From Erysipelotrichaceae bacterium (GTDB lineage: Bacteria; Bacillota_I; Bacilli_A; Erysipelotrichales; Erysipelotrichaceae): DNA of 64,000 bases. Positions 17,272 to 25,681 of the stretch are shown here, in pieces. The notes beneath the pieces are model-generated. The model was not told the origin of the DNA and did not search any database. It saw only the letters and a program-made list of their open reading frames with translations. The stretch spans positions 1-64,000 of the forward strand of contig SVBN01000004.1 in assembly GCA_015058875.1 (NCBI GenBank), in the 5' to 3' direction. The position numbers and the translations under genes are program-made. Within the stretch, counting starts at the first letter, position 1; the number at the start of each line of letters is the position of its first letter.

Positions 17272-18183
17272 TTACAGTATGACAATACTGTCTTTATTGA
17301 TGTGCTTCAGATCAGCGGAACCGGTCGCGGCCATTGCGCCTTTCAGTTCCGCAGTCATTTCATTGATCTTTGCGGTAAGACCTTCCGGTCCGCCCTGCAT
17401 ATAGGCGCCCAGCAGTCCTCTTGCACAGAGAACGCCGTCGGCACCGAGTGCCAGCGCCTTGAATGCGTCATATCCTGTCAGGATGCCGCCGTCAACGAAG
17501 ATCTTCATCTCATCTCCGACCGCTTTGCGGATTTCCGGCAGAATCATAAGCGGGGGCACCGCACTCGGGAACCGGTTGTTGTGGCCTGAAAGAATCAGTC
17601 CGGCAATGCCGATCTCTTTTGCGATCAGTGCATCTCTGACACACTGGACATCCTTCAGGAAGAACGGAAGCGGGGATGCATCATTCAGCATCTTCAGTTC
17701 TTCTTTTGTCTTTGATTTGAATGCTTTTCCCTTCTGCCCGTCATCGACGCCGTATACCGTCATGCCGTGGGAAATATCCATCGCATATGCCACGGCACCG
17801 TGTTCCGTATCATATCTGATATCTTCCAGCAGCTGCTCATTATCCGCCAGCGGTTTCAGCACGCGGGCTGCCGCAAGACCTTCTTCCAGGAACTGTTTCC
17901 AGATATCCGGATTATGATAATCACTGAAATAAACCGAACCGGCTTCATTGATCGCTCTGGCATATCCGATAATGCCGCTTTCATGATGATGCTGACCGCC
18001 GATCGGTCCTGCCAGAATCGGAGTTTTAAACGATCTTCCAAAGAAGTCAAAGGAAACATCCGCTTCGCTGTCACCGATAAACTGATAGGAAATCATGATG
18101 GAATCTCTGTATTTGTCGGAAAGCAGGTTGGAACTCATGGACCGGATCTGTACCGGTCCGCCTTTTTTCTTTTCTTCTGCCAT
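17272..18183 (-). CDS. FMN-dependent alpha-hydroxy-acid oxidase/dehydrogenase-like
   Basis: A 303-residue TIM-barrel protein shorter than typical lactate oxidases (about 350-370). The C-terminal FMN part is clear: the loop SGHNNRF retains the catalytic His and Arg of the usual S-N-H-G-x-R motif, then IFVDGGILTGYDAFKALALG and ADGVLCARGL bind the flavin phosphate. The middle is divergent, with AMDISHGMTVYG, so the substrate may not be lactate or glycolate. GAGGTG precedes the ATG at 18183. It follows the CitG-fusion gene by 117 bases with a TATAAT-like box (18207-18212) in the gap. Confidence 0.75.
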   Translation of the reverse strand: MAEEKKKGGPVQIRSMSSNLLSDKYRDSIMISYQFIGDSEADVSFDFFGRSFKTPILAGPIGGQHHHESGIIGYARAINEAGSVYFSDYHNPDIWKQFLEEGLAAARVLKPLADNEQLLEDIRYDTEHGAVAYAMDISHGMTVYGVDDGQKGKAFKSKTKEELKMLNDASPLPFFLKDVQCVRDALIAKEIGIAGLILSGHNNRFPSAVPPLMILPEIRKAVGDEMKIFVDGGILTGYDAFKALALGADGVLCARGLLGAYMQGGPEGLTAKINEMTAELKGAMAATGSADLKHINKDSIVIL

Positions 18184-18281
18184 ACGTATTCACCTCGTCT
18201 GCGTACATTATAAAAACCGGAAAATATAGCTGACTCTCAGAAATGTACGAACATCTGCTCTTATTTCTGACAGAAAGACAT

Positions 18282-18295
18282 ATTTCCCGGGAAAT
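18282..18295. promoter_or_regulatory. 14-bp palindrome ahead of oxidase-like gene
   Basis: ATTTCCCGGGAAAT is a perfect palindrome just after the CitG-fusion stop codon and about 70 bases upstream of a TATAAT-like box. It may be an operator; no U-tract follows, so it is not a terminator. Confidence 0.35.
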
Positions 18296-18300
18296 GATTA

Positions 18301-19725
18301 TTATTGTTCTGAAATCTGTTCCAGATCCAGCAGAAGGATGCCTGCCGCCAGCATATCCGCAGCGCCTCCGGGACTGATATTCCTGCGGACAAACTCTTCG
18401 TTCATTCCCTGCAGTGCCTGCATGGTCATGCCTTTTTCCAGAAGTTCTCCGGACGCCTGCCGGACATATTTCATATCCTCCATTGTACCGCGTGAAAGAA
18501 TGTTGGTATCATCCAGGTTCTTCATCACCGACAGCAGGATATGCAGGTTGCGGGTGTTTCTGTCCGGGTATTCCCTTCTTCCGCAGGCCAATGCTTCTTT
18601 CAGTTCGGGGAAGCCGTCCATTGCCTGTCCCCGGACTCCGCGGATGCCGTATTTCCGGTACAGTTTTTCCCCATGGCTTTCCGGCTCTTTTTGATCCATC
18701 CGGAGAAAATCCTGTTCCATGATGGGTTTGGATATTTCCGAGGCAAAGGAAAGAATTTCTTCCGGTACATACCTGCCGGTCTGCTCATACAGATATCCCG
18801 CGCAGGCCAGAATGATTCCCATGGAAAAGATCATCCCCTTATGCGTATTCACATGGTCCGTGCGCTCCAGCATCGCTTTCTCGGCGTCGATGCCGATCCT
18901 GCGGATCACCGGAAAAATATCTTCTTTCGAATATCTTCTTCCTGCCTGGAACATTGCGGTCAGATACGGTGCCACCGCATAGGTGCTCTGATAGAATGTC
19001 TGAACATTCATATCCTGATGCGATCCGTTGTCATGCAGGTCCACAAGACCGGGCTTAGGAGTGGTATTGACTTCTTCCCTGAGTGCCTTTGCACAGAGAC
19101 GGTACATCCGTTTCGTCTCTTCGTCACCTCCCAGATATGCGCTCAGCAGTTCCGCATGAATCAGATCGGAGATTTCCTGCCGGTATTCCGGGGACTTTTC
19201 CTTATCCTGTATGAAGTAATCCGGGATCTCTTCCGCATCCTTATTGTAGAAAGAGTGATCTGCTTCAAATGCATGCACGGCTTCCGGGAAAGAGTATTCC
19301 TCTGATTCCACCCGGATACCTGCCAGGGTCTTTTCAAACTGTTTCCGGTTTTCCAGAAATATGATATGGTCCGTGCTGCATACGGGGTTCAGTCCTTCGT
19401 GGGAAAAGATGCCGAGATTCTTCGGCTTGGTAAATCCGCCGAACTGCATGCGTCCGTGCTCATACATATATTCAAACAGCTTTCCCATGATCATGCCGGA
19501 GATGCCCTGCCCGCGGTACTGTTCCGCAACCGCAACGCATTTCAGCAGATGACCGGAAAGCGCTCCGGTACCTGCCGGTTCGGATGTGCTTTCTTCCCTG
19601 ACCAGCACGGTATACTCCCGCAGAGGATCATATGAAAGACCTGCAGCTTCCAGCAGACGCTGAACTTCCTGCAGTTCCTTTCCCTGATTACCGTATATTT
19701 CCTCAATATAGAATCCATTCTCCAT
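18301..19725 (-). CDS. citG: GNAT-CitG fusion: triphosphoribosyl-dephospho-CoA synthase
   Basis: A 474-residue two-domain protein. Residues 1-140 are a GNAT-type domain (CVAVAEQYRGQGISGMIMGK) that resembles the N-terminal domain of the CitC encoded nearby. Residues 190-474 are CitG: TTPKPGLVDLHDNGSHQDM (221-239), HVNTHKGMIFSMG (291-303) and GIRGVRGQAMDGFPEL. CitG makes 2'-(5''-triphosphoribosyl)-3'-dephospho-CoA, the precursor of the citrate lyase prosthetic group; CitX, encoded at 22465, attaches it. CitG is normally about 290 residues and stands alone or is fused to CitX, so this fusion is unusual. It starts three bases after the GNAT gene stop, in one operon. Confidence 0.85.
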   Translation of the reverse strand: MENGFYIEEIYGNQGKELQEVQRLLEAAGLSYDPLREYTVLVREESTSEPAGTGALSGHLLKCVAVAEQYRGQGISGMIMGKLFEYMYEHGRMQFGGFTKPKNLGIFSHEGLNPVCSTDHIIFLENRKQFEKTLAGIRVESEEYSFPEAVHAFEADHSFYNKDAEEIPDYFIQDKEKSPEYRQEISDLIHAELLSAYLGGDEETKRMYRLCAKALREEVNTTPKPGLVDLHDNGSHQDMNVQTFYQSTYAVAPYLTAMFQAGRRYSKEDIFPVIRRIGIDAEKAMLERTDHVNTHKGMIFSMGIILACAGYLYEQTGRYVPEEILSFASEISKPIMEQDFLRMDQKEPESHGEKLYRKYGIRGVRGQAMDGFPELKEALACGRREYPDRNTRNLHILLSVMKNLDDTNILSRGTMEDMKYVRQASGELLEKGMTMQALQGMNEEFVRRNISPGGAADMLAAGILLLDLEQISEQ

Positions 19726-19728
19726 TGA

Positions 19729-20247
19729 TTACTCCCGTCTGAGCAGCAGTCTTGTTTCTTCTGTTTCTGTCAGAATCATCCGGACCATGCGGCAGTCTGT
19801 TTCAAATCCGCAGGACTGATAAAAGCCGATTGCATTCCGGTTGGCAGACAGCGCCTTTACGGCAATTGTTTTCTGCGGCAGAAGTTCCAGGCATGCCCGG
19901 ATCAGTTTCCTGCCGATTCCCCTGTGCCGGTATTCTTTCAGTATATAAAGCGCATATACCTCTCCGGCGTTTTCCAGATCTTCATCCCTGCACTCGCCGT
20001 ACACTGCCGTTCCCACTACTTTACCATCCTGTTGGGCAACGATACAGTTCCCGAGATTGCGGTGTGCAGACGCAATGCATCTCTCCAATGTCAGTCTCTT
20101 CAGAAATTCCGGATCTATCATGCCGGGATATGTATCATGCCAGCTGCTGTAAATCACATAAGCCTGTGCTTCACAGTCTTCTTCCTTCATTTCACGGATG
20201 ACGGTTTCCTGATCCGGGGCACAACGTTCCCTGTTTCTCTCATCCAT
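19729..20247 (-). CDS. GNAT-family N-acetyltransferase
   Basis: A 172-residue acetyltransferase. VIREMKEEDCEA is the first strand, and EYRHRGIGRKLIRACLEL carries the acetyl-CoA pyrophosphate loop (R/Q-x-x-G-x-G/A). The start at 20247 has AGGAGG ten bases upstream and overlaps the RraA-like gene by 61 bases; the alternative ATG at 20190 overlaps only the stop codon but would remove the first strand, so the longer form is preferred. Substrate unknown. Confidence 0.8.
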   Translation of the reverse strand: MDERNRERCAPDQETVIREMKEEDCEAQAYVIYSSWHDTYPGMIDPEFLKRLTLERCIASAHRNLGNCIVAQQDGKVVGTAVYGECRDEDLENAGEVYALYILKEYRHRGIGRKLIRACLELLPQKTIAVKALSANRNAIGFYQSCGFETDCRMVRMILTETEETRLLLRRE

Positions 20248-20804
20248 TGTTCCAGTTCCTCCTGCAGATCTCTTTTAGCCTGTGCCTTTGCCATGATTTC
20301 CTCCGCATCTTCCGGATGAATGACAATCACGCCGTTCTGATCCGCGCAGATAATATCTCCCGGATTTACCGCTGCGCCGGCGCATTCCACCGGTACATTG
20401 ATCTGTCCTTCCTGTTTCTGAAGGGAAGAACGTGCACATAAGCCCAATGCAAACACGGGCAGTCCCGCTGCTTCACACCCTTCCTTGTCACGGTACAGAC
20501 CGTCGATAATCACGCCTTCCGCCCCGAGCATCTTCGCACATACGGAACGGTGATCTCCCCAGTATGCGCTTTTCTGCCAGCCTTTTCCGGCAATCACCAG
20601 AATATCCCCTTCCTTCAGTTCCATAATCGCATCCGGCACCATTCCGGCGATACCTTCCGGAATATCCAGCGTGACTGCTCTGCCGCAGATATGCGGTGTG
20701 CCGAATGCCGGCTTGATCCGGTAATCCATGACGTCCGGTTCCGCACATCCGTCACACAGCTCCGGTACGGTAAATGTTCTCAGTTTTTCAATCAGTTCTT
20801 TCAT
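20187..20804 (-). CDS. RraA-like aldolase/oxaloacetate decarboxylase family
   Basis: A 205-residue protein with the RraA/HMG-aldolase core DGLYRDKEGCEAAGLPVFA, where Arg105 and Asp106 match the substrate and metal residues of class II 4-hydroxy-4-methyl-2-oxoglutarate aldolases; WGDHRS at 82-87 precedes it. Members with these residues cleave HMG or 4-carboxy-4-hydroxy-2-oxoadipate and decarboxylate oxaloacetate. Beside citrate-lyase accessory genes, removal of the oxaloacetate product is an attractive role, but this is inference. Start overlaps the upstream LOG-type stop codon by one base (TGATG). Confidence 0.8.
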   Translation of the reverse strand: MKELIEKLRTFTVPELCDGCAEPDVMDYRIKPAFGTPHICGRAVTLDIPEGIAGMVPDAIMELKEGDILVIAGKGWQKSAYWGDHRSVCAKMLGAEGVIIDGLYRDKEGCEAAGLPVFALGLCARSSLQKQEGQINVPVECAGAAVNPGDIICADQNGVIVIHPEDAEEIMAKAQAKRDLQEELEQWMRETGNVVPRIRKPSSVK

Positions 20805-21346
20805 CAGTCCGGTCTCCGTTTCAGAAGAACATCCAGTTCTTCAATCGTATCCGCAAAGCTGATTCTCTCTTTCATTGCCGGATTTACAAATCCTTCTTCC
20901 GCCATATGTCTCAGCATTGCCTTCATCGGTTCATAGAACCCATTGATATTCAGAAAGATGCAGGGACATTTTGTATGATTCAGATTATGCATGGTCATGA
21001 TCTCGGAAATCTCATCCAATGTTCCGATGCCGCCGGGGAACGCGATAAATGCATCGCCGAGCTCGATCATCTTCGCTTTTCTTTCCTGCATGTCTTTTGT
21101 GACAATCAGTTCGGTTATTTGATCATGCTGGGCTTCCGCTTCAATGAAGAACACCGGTTCCACGCCGATGACTTTCCCGCCATGTTCCAGCACCGCATCC
21201 GCCAGTGCACCCATCAGCCCCATGCTGGAGCCGCCGTATACAAGCGTGTGCCCGTGATCTCCGATGTAGGCACCGAGCTCTTTCACTGTCTCCTTATATA
21301 TTTCCCTGTTTCCCGAACGGGATCCCAGATATACCGTTATATTCAT
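20804..21346 (-). CDS. LOG-family nucleotide phosphoribohydrolase
   Basis: A 180-residue Rossmann-type protein with YGGSSMGLMG (37-46) and the family motif PGGIGTLDE (104-112); MQERK at 87-91 is also typical. LOG proteins hydrolyse nucleoside 5'-monophosphates to base and ribose 5-phosphate (TIGR00730, often misnamed lysine decarboxylase). The ATG at 21346 follows GGAGGT; the upstream in-frame ATG at 21376 has no site. It is the first gene of a four-gene minus-strand unit and is divergent from citC with 69 bases between them. Confidence 0.85.
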   Translation of the reverse strand: MNITVYLGSRSGNREIYKETVKELGAYIGDHGHTLVYGGSSMGLMGALADAVLEHGGKVIGVEPVFFIEAEAQHDQITELIVTKDMQERKAKMIELGDAFIAFPGGIGTLDEISEIMTMHNLNHTKCPCIFLNINGFYEPMKAMLRHMAEEGFVNPAMKERISFADTIEELDVLLKRRPD

Positions 21347-21415
21347 ATCAACCTCCGCGCTATGCTTATGATACACGAAACAGTTGTGTTATTGTTATTG
21401 AGGAGGACTCCGTTT

Positions 21416-22456
21416 ATGTCAGAATATACAATTTCAGAAGTATACCGCAGTGACAAAAGAGCATATGCCCAGATTGACCGGCTGCTGGATCAGGAAGGCA
21501 TCCGCAGGGATCCGAACCTGGACTATACATGCGCCATGTACGATGAGGATATGCATATCATTGCGACCGGAAGCTGCTTCGGGAATACGCTCCGCTGCAT
21601 GGCAGTGGACCATACCCATCAGGGAGAAGGATTGATGAATGAAATTGTATCCCATCTGATCGATGTTCAGTCCAATCGGGGCAACATCCATCTGTTTCTG
21701 TATACCAAGTGCAGTTCCGAGAAGTTTTTTGCGAGTCTCGGCTTCCATGAAATTGCCAGAATTGAAGATCAGATCGTATTCATGGAGAACCGGAGAACCG
21801 GATTCGACAGCTGGCTGAATTCCCTGGAGACAAAAGACGGAAAGACAATCGGAGCTGTTGTCATGAACGCCAATCCGTTTACGCTCGGTCATCAGTATCT
21901 GGCAGAATATGCTTCCGCGCATTGTGATGTGCTGCATCTGTTTATGGTCAGTGAAGACGCAAGCATCTTCCCGTTTCATGCAAGAAAAAAGATGGTCATG
22001 GACGGAACCGCCCATCTGAAGAACATTATCTATCATGACAGCGGTCCGTATATCATCTCTGCCGCAACGTTCCCGAGCTATTTCCAGAAGGATGAACGGG
22101 CAGTCATTGAAAGCCATGCGATGCTGGATCTGACCGTATTCACCAAAATCGCAAAGCGGCTCGGCATCAATGTCCGCTTTGTCGCGGAAGAACCGACCAG
22201 TCTTGTGACCGGCATCTACAACGACATCATGTCTTCCCTGCTGGAAGAAAACGGGATCCGCTGTGAAATCATTGAGCGTAAAAAAAGCGGAGATATGGTG
22301 ATCAGTGCCTCCACCGTCCGTCAGGCAATCCATGACGGAAACCGTGAACTGCTGGAACAGCTTGTGCCTGAAACCACTCTGAACTGGCTGGACAGTGAAG
22401 AAGCGGTACCGGTCATCAATAAAATCAGAAAATCAACCGATCTGATTCACTACTAG
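21416..22456 (+). CDS. citC: [Citrate [pro-3S]-lyase] ligase
   Basis: A 346-residue protein of normal CitC length. Residues 1-130 are a GNAT-like domain (CMAVDHTHQGEGLMNE); residues 140-346 are the nucleotidyltransferase-type ligase with NANPFTLGHQYLAEYA and SASTVRQAI motifs. CitC uses ATP and acetate to acetylate the thiol of the citrate lyase ACP prosthetic group, activating the enzyme. AGGAGG precedes the ATG at 21416. citX follows after eight bases. The lyase subunit genes citD, citE and citF are not in the window. Confidence 0.92.
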   Translation: MSEYTISEVYRSDKRAYAQIDRLLDQEGIRRDPNLDYTCAMYDEDMHIIATGSCFGNTLRCMAVDHTHQGEGLMNEIVSHLIDVQSNRGNIHLFLYTKCSSEKFFASLGFHEIARIEDQIVFMENRRTGFDSWLNSLETKDGKTIGAVVMNANPFTLGHQYLAEYASAHCDVLHLFMVSEDASIFPFHARKKMVMDGTAHLKNIIYHDSGPYIISAATFPSYFQKDERAVIESHAMLDLTVFTKIAKRLGINVRFVAEEPTSLVTGIYNDIMSSLLEENGIRCEIIERKKSGDMVISASTVRQAIHDGNRELLEQLVPETTLNWLDSEEAVPVINKIRKSTDLIHY

Positions 22457-22464
22457 GAGGGTGT

Positions 22465-22989
22465 ATGGAAGGAAAAGAAATCGTACTGGAGGAAATGCTG
22501 GCATTCCGGGAGAAACGTGCGGATTTCCAGCAGAAGCTGATGCAGGATACAAAAGCACCGGTCATATCCTTCTCCATGAATATTCCCGGTCCCATCAAAA
22601 CAAATGAGCGGATCAGAAAGGTGTTTGATCTCGGAAAACAGGAACTGATGAAACAGCTGCAGGAACAGCACATTCCCTGCGGTCATATGATAGAAATCCA
22701 TGAAGCCTGCGGGGATGAACTGCTGTTCTCCGTACAGGCAGATCCGGAAGTCATCAAGGATATTACGGTCGGAATCGAAGAACAGCATCCGCTGGGAAGG
22801 CTGTTTGATATGGATGTCATTGATACGGACGGCAAAAAGCTTTCCCGGCAGGTATACCGCAAGTGTCTGATCTGCGACAGACAGGCACAGGAATGTGCGC
22901 GTTCCAGAGCCCATTCCGTAAAGGAAATGCAGGACGCAATTGACGCTCTGATCAATGCTCATCTTCCTGCAGGAGGTCAGTCACGCTGA
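22465..22989 (+). CDS. citX: Apo-citrate lyase phosphoribosyl-dephospho-CoA transferase
   Basis: A 174-residue CitX (holo-ACP synthase) with HPLGRLFDMDVIDTDG (about 110-125), the family's metal/nucleotide motif, and the Cys-rich RKCLICDRQAQECARS that follows. It transfers the triphosphoribosyl-dephospho-CoA made by CitG to the lyase ACP subunit. GGAGGG precedes the ATG; the stop overlaps the YihY start by one base. Confidence 0.9.
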   Translation: MEGKEIVLEEMLAFREKRADFQQKLMQDTKAPVISFSMNIPGPIKTNERIRKVFDLGKQELMKQLQEQHIPCGHMIEIHEACGDELLFSVQADPEVIKDITVGIEEQHPLGRLFDMDVIDTDGKKLSRQVYRKCLICDRQAQECARSRAHSVKEMQDAIDALINAHLPAGGQSR

Positions 22990-23831
22990 TGAAAAACATA
23001 ACAATGAAAAAGATCATTGCACTGGTAAAAAAGGTTCTGAAGATCTCTTCGGACCATGATCTGGCGGTCTATGCAGGATATTCCACGCTGTATATCCTGA
23101 CAGCAGCGATTCCGCTTCTGATGGTGATTGTTGCGGCGGTTTACCTGATGCCCGGATTCTCGATTGACGATTTCCAGGCATTCCTCTTCCAGTTCATTCC
23201 CGAAGTACCGGAAATACAGAACCTGCTCGCCAATATTATCCGGAACCTGAGTTCTCAGACATCATCCTTTGTGGCATCTGTTTCCGCAGTCACTTCCATC
23301 TGGTCCGCAAGTGCCGGCATCTCCGCCATTCAGAAAGGACTGGACAAGCTGTACGGAACTTCCAGCAAGGGTCTGATGGCCAAGGTCAAGGCGCTGCTGT
23401 ATACAGTACTGTTTACCTTTCAGATTCTGGCCATGCTGGTATTCCAGGTGCTCGGTTCCTCCATCAAGGGGATTCTGAGATCACTGGCTTCCAGCTTTGT
23501 GATCCTGAAGGGAATAGAGAAGTTCGCGTCCGTGATCAATGCCAGCAGTATCATCGTCGGTCTGATTACCGTTGTAGTCATCCTGTTAACCTATACCTAT
23601 CTTCCCGGAGGAAAACGGGTATTGAAAAAACAGGTGCCGGGTGCGGTATTCACCGCAGTGATCTGGGTGATCTTCTCAATCGTTTTCTCCGTATTTATCC
23701 CCCGCTTCTGGAAGGCGTCTTCCCTGTACGGATCACTGGCGTCGATCTTCCTGATGACAATGTGGCTGAGGATAATGATCACAATCCTGTTCTACGGTGC
23801 CTGCCTGAATGAAGGTCTGAAATCAGAATAA
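22989..23831 (+). CDS. YihY/UPF0761 (BrkB-like) membrane protein
   Basis: A 280-residue protein with six membrane helices and the family patterns YAGYSTLYILTAAIPLL (conserved region after a basic N-terminus), SIWSASAGISAIQKGLDKLYG and YLPGGKR. Once linked to ribonuclease BN by mistake, the family has no proven activity. The ATG overlaps the citX stop (TGATG), so it is translationally coupled to citX, but no functional link to citrate lyase is known. Confidence 0.85.
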   Translation: MKNITMKKIIALVKKVLKISSDHDLAVYAGYSTLYILTAAIPLLMVIVAAVYLMPGFSIDDFQAFLFQFIPEVPEIQNLLANIIRNLSSQTSSFVASVSAVTSIWSASAGISAIQKGLDKLYGTSSKGLMAKVKALLYTVLFTFQILAMLVFQVLGSSIKGILRSLASSFVILKGIEKFASVINASSIIVGLITVVVILLTYTYLPGGKRVLKKQVPGAVFTAVIWVIFSIVFSVFIPRFWKASSLYGSLASIFLMTMWLRIMITILFYGACLNEGLKSE

Positions 23832-23866
23832 TCTGCATAACAATAAAAATCCGATATACTGTATCC

Positions 23867-25648
23867 ATGCACAAAGATTACAGTTCCATCGGATTTTCTG
23901 TTTTTCTGGTATTTATATCGCTGATTCTTACGGCTGTTCTGGAGCTGAACAGAAATACCGTTCCCGGTTTTGTTCTGCTTATTCTCCTGGCAGTTCTGTT
24001 CGGACGCATCCGGGCGAGGTATCCTTTCCGTGGCTTTCTGAAGAAACTGCTGAGCTGGATCTGCTTTTTCCTGCTGTATGCCGGCATACTGTTTCTAACC
24101 TGGCCGCCGGTAAAAAGCGTTCCGGCAGTCTCTTATCCCAATCCGGAATATACGGATATCATCTCCGTGGAACAGGGAGAACTTCGGGGCGTGCTGAGTG
24201 AAGACGGATCGGTGGAAATCTATGCCGGAATCCCTTACGCAAAACCTCCGGTCAATGATCTTCGGTGGAAGGAACCGCAGGATCCGGAACCCTGGGACGG
24301 CGTGCTTGATGCGGTTACGTTTGCGCCGATGTCCATGCAGGTAACGAATCTTCCGATCTACTCTTCCCTTGCTCAGATCATCGGATATCATGACTATCAG
24401 ATTTCACTGCAGGACAATTACCGGGAACCGGTCAGCGAAGATTCGCTGTATCTGAATATCTGGAAGCCGGCGGGAGATGTGTCAGACCTTCCGGTTGTTG
24501 TATATATCCACGGCGGATCCCTGCAGACAGGACAGCCCTGGTATGCGGACTATGCCGGAACAGGACTGGCGAAGCAGGATGTGATTGTTGTCAATATGGG
24601 ATACCGTCTCGGCGTCTTCGGCTTTTATGCGGATGAGGACCTTGCGGAAGAATCAGAGCATCATACCACCGGAAACTACGGACTTCTGGATCAGATCAAA
24701 GCATTGGAATGGGTCAGGGATAATATCGCCTCTTTCGGAGGAGATCCCGATAATGTCACGCTTGCAGGAGAATCCGCCGGGTCTGCATGCGTCAGTGCGT
24801 TATGCACGTCGCTTCTGGCAGAAGGACTGTTTGTCCGGGCGGTCGGAGAAAGCTCTTCCGTTGCATCAGTATCTCCGCCGCATTCCTTCCGCCTCTTGGA
24901 TGAAGCATTGAAATCCGGAAATGAGCTGAAACAGCGGCATAATGTTACCTCCGTACAGGAATTAAGAGCGCTTCCCGCAGAGGAGCTTGTCTCTGAAGCA
25001 GCCTCCCAGCATCACATTACGGTTGACGGATATGTGCTGACGGAAACTCCTTATGAATCGTATCAAAAAGGAATTCATAATGAACAGCAGCTCCTGCATG
25101 GATACAACAGTGAAGAATCCGCTCCGTTCCTGCTGTTTGACAAAACAAATCTGAAGAACTGGCAGGAAAAGGTACAGACCTGGCTCGGGGAATATGCGGA
25201 TGAAGTGATCTCTCTTTATCCGTGTGAAACCGATGAGGATGCGGCAGAAGCATGGGCCGATATCTACGGCTCGCTGTTCTTCGGTTATCCCCATTACTGC
25301 TGGAACCGGATGGCCGGTGAAAATGATATTCCCGTATACGAATATCTGTTCTCGAAAACAAACGGAAGACTCGGCCCGTGGCATTCCGGTGAAGAAGTAT
25401 ATCTGTACGGCAATATTCCTGAGAATTCCGATCTGTATACTACTGATGACAGACAGCTCTCAAAGATGATGTCCGGTTATTTTGCCTCATTCGCTAAGGA
25501 CGGTGATCCGAACGGACCCGGACTGCCGGAATGGCGGGAGACCTCCGGCTCACGGGAACTGATGGAATTCGGCGATCATATCGGCATGATTGAAGAGAAA
25601 CATCTGGCACTGTATGAAATTCTGGACCGGATGTACGGCTGGAAATGA
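23867..25648 (+). CDS. Membrane-anchored type-B carboxylesterase
   Basis: A 593-residue alpha/beta hydrolase with three N-terminal membrane segments (about 8-27, 33-47, 60-78) and a carboxylesterase domain from about 97. Visible elements: oxyanion HGGS, nucleophile Ser in GESAGS, Glu in NSEE, and His in GPWHSGEE. The catalytic domain probably faces outside. Such esterases hydrolyse carboxylic esters; substrate unknown. There is no Shine-Dalgarno; a TATACT box ends six bases before the ATG, so the transcript may be leaderless. Confidence 0.88.
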   Translation: MHKDYSSIGFSVFLVFISLILTAVLELNRNTVPGFVLLILLAVLFGRIRARYPFRGFLKKLLSWICFFLLYAGILFLTWPPVKSVPAVSYPNPEYTDIISVEQGELRGVLSEDGSVEIYAGIPYAKPPVNDLRWKEPQDPEPWDGVLDAVTFAPMSMQVTNLPIYSSLAQIIGYHDYQISLQDNYREPVSEDSLYLNIWKPAGDVSDLPVVVYIHGGSLQTGQPWYADYAGTGLAKQDVIVVNMGYRLGVFGFYADEDLAEESEHHTTGNYGLLDQIKALEWVRDNIASFGGDPDNVTLAGESAGSACVSALCTSLLAEGLFVRAVGESSSVASVSPPHSFRLLDEALKSGNELKQRHNVTSVQELRALPAEELVSEAASQHHITVDGYVLTETPYESYQKGIHNEQQLLHGYNSEESAPFLLFDKTNLKNWQEKVQTWLGEYADEVISLYPCETDEDAAEAWADIYGSLFFGYPHYCWNRMAGENDIPVYEYLFSKTNGRLGPWHSGEEVYLYGNIPENSDLYTTDDRQLSKMMSGYFASFAKDGDPNGPGLPEWRETSGSRELMEFGDHIGMIEEKHLALYEILDRMYGWK

Positions 25649-25681
25649 AATGTACCTGCGGATCTGCAGGTACATTTTTTT
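25649..25681. terminator. Bidirectional terminator (esterase/serpin)
   Basis: ATGTACCTGC and GCAGGTACAT form a perfect 10-base stem with loop GGATCT, followed by seven Ts on the plus strand and a shorter T-rich run on the minus strand. It separates convergent genes. Confidence 0.8.

Noticed and set aside
20774-21415. Long N-terminal extension of citC
   Set aside because: The frame is open upstream, but the ATG at 21416 has an AGGAGG site and matches the CitC N-terminus; the extension is antisense to the LOG-family gene.
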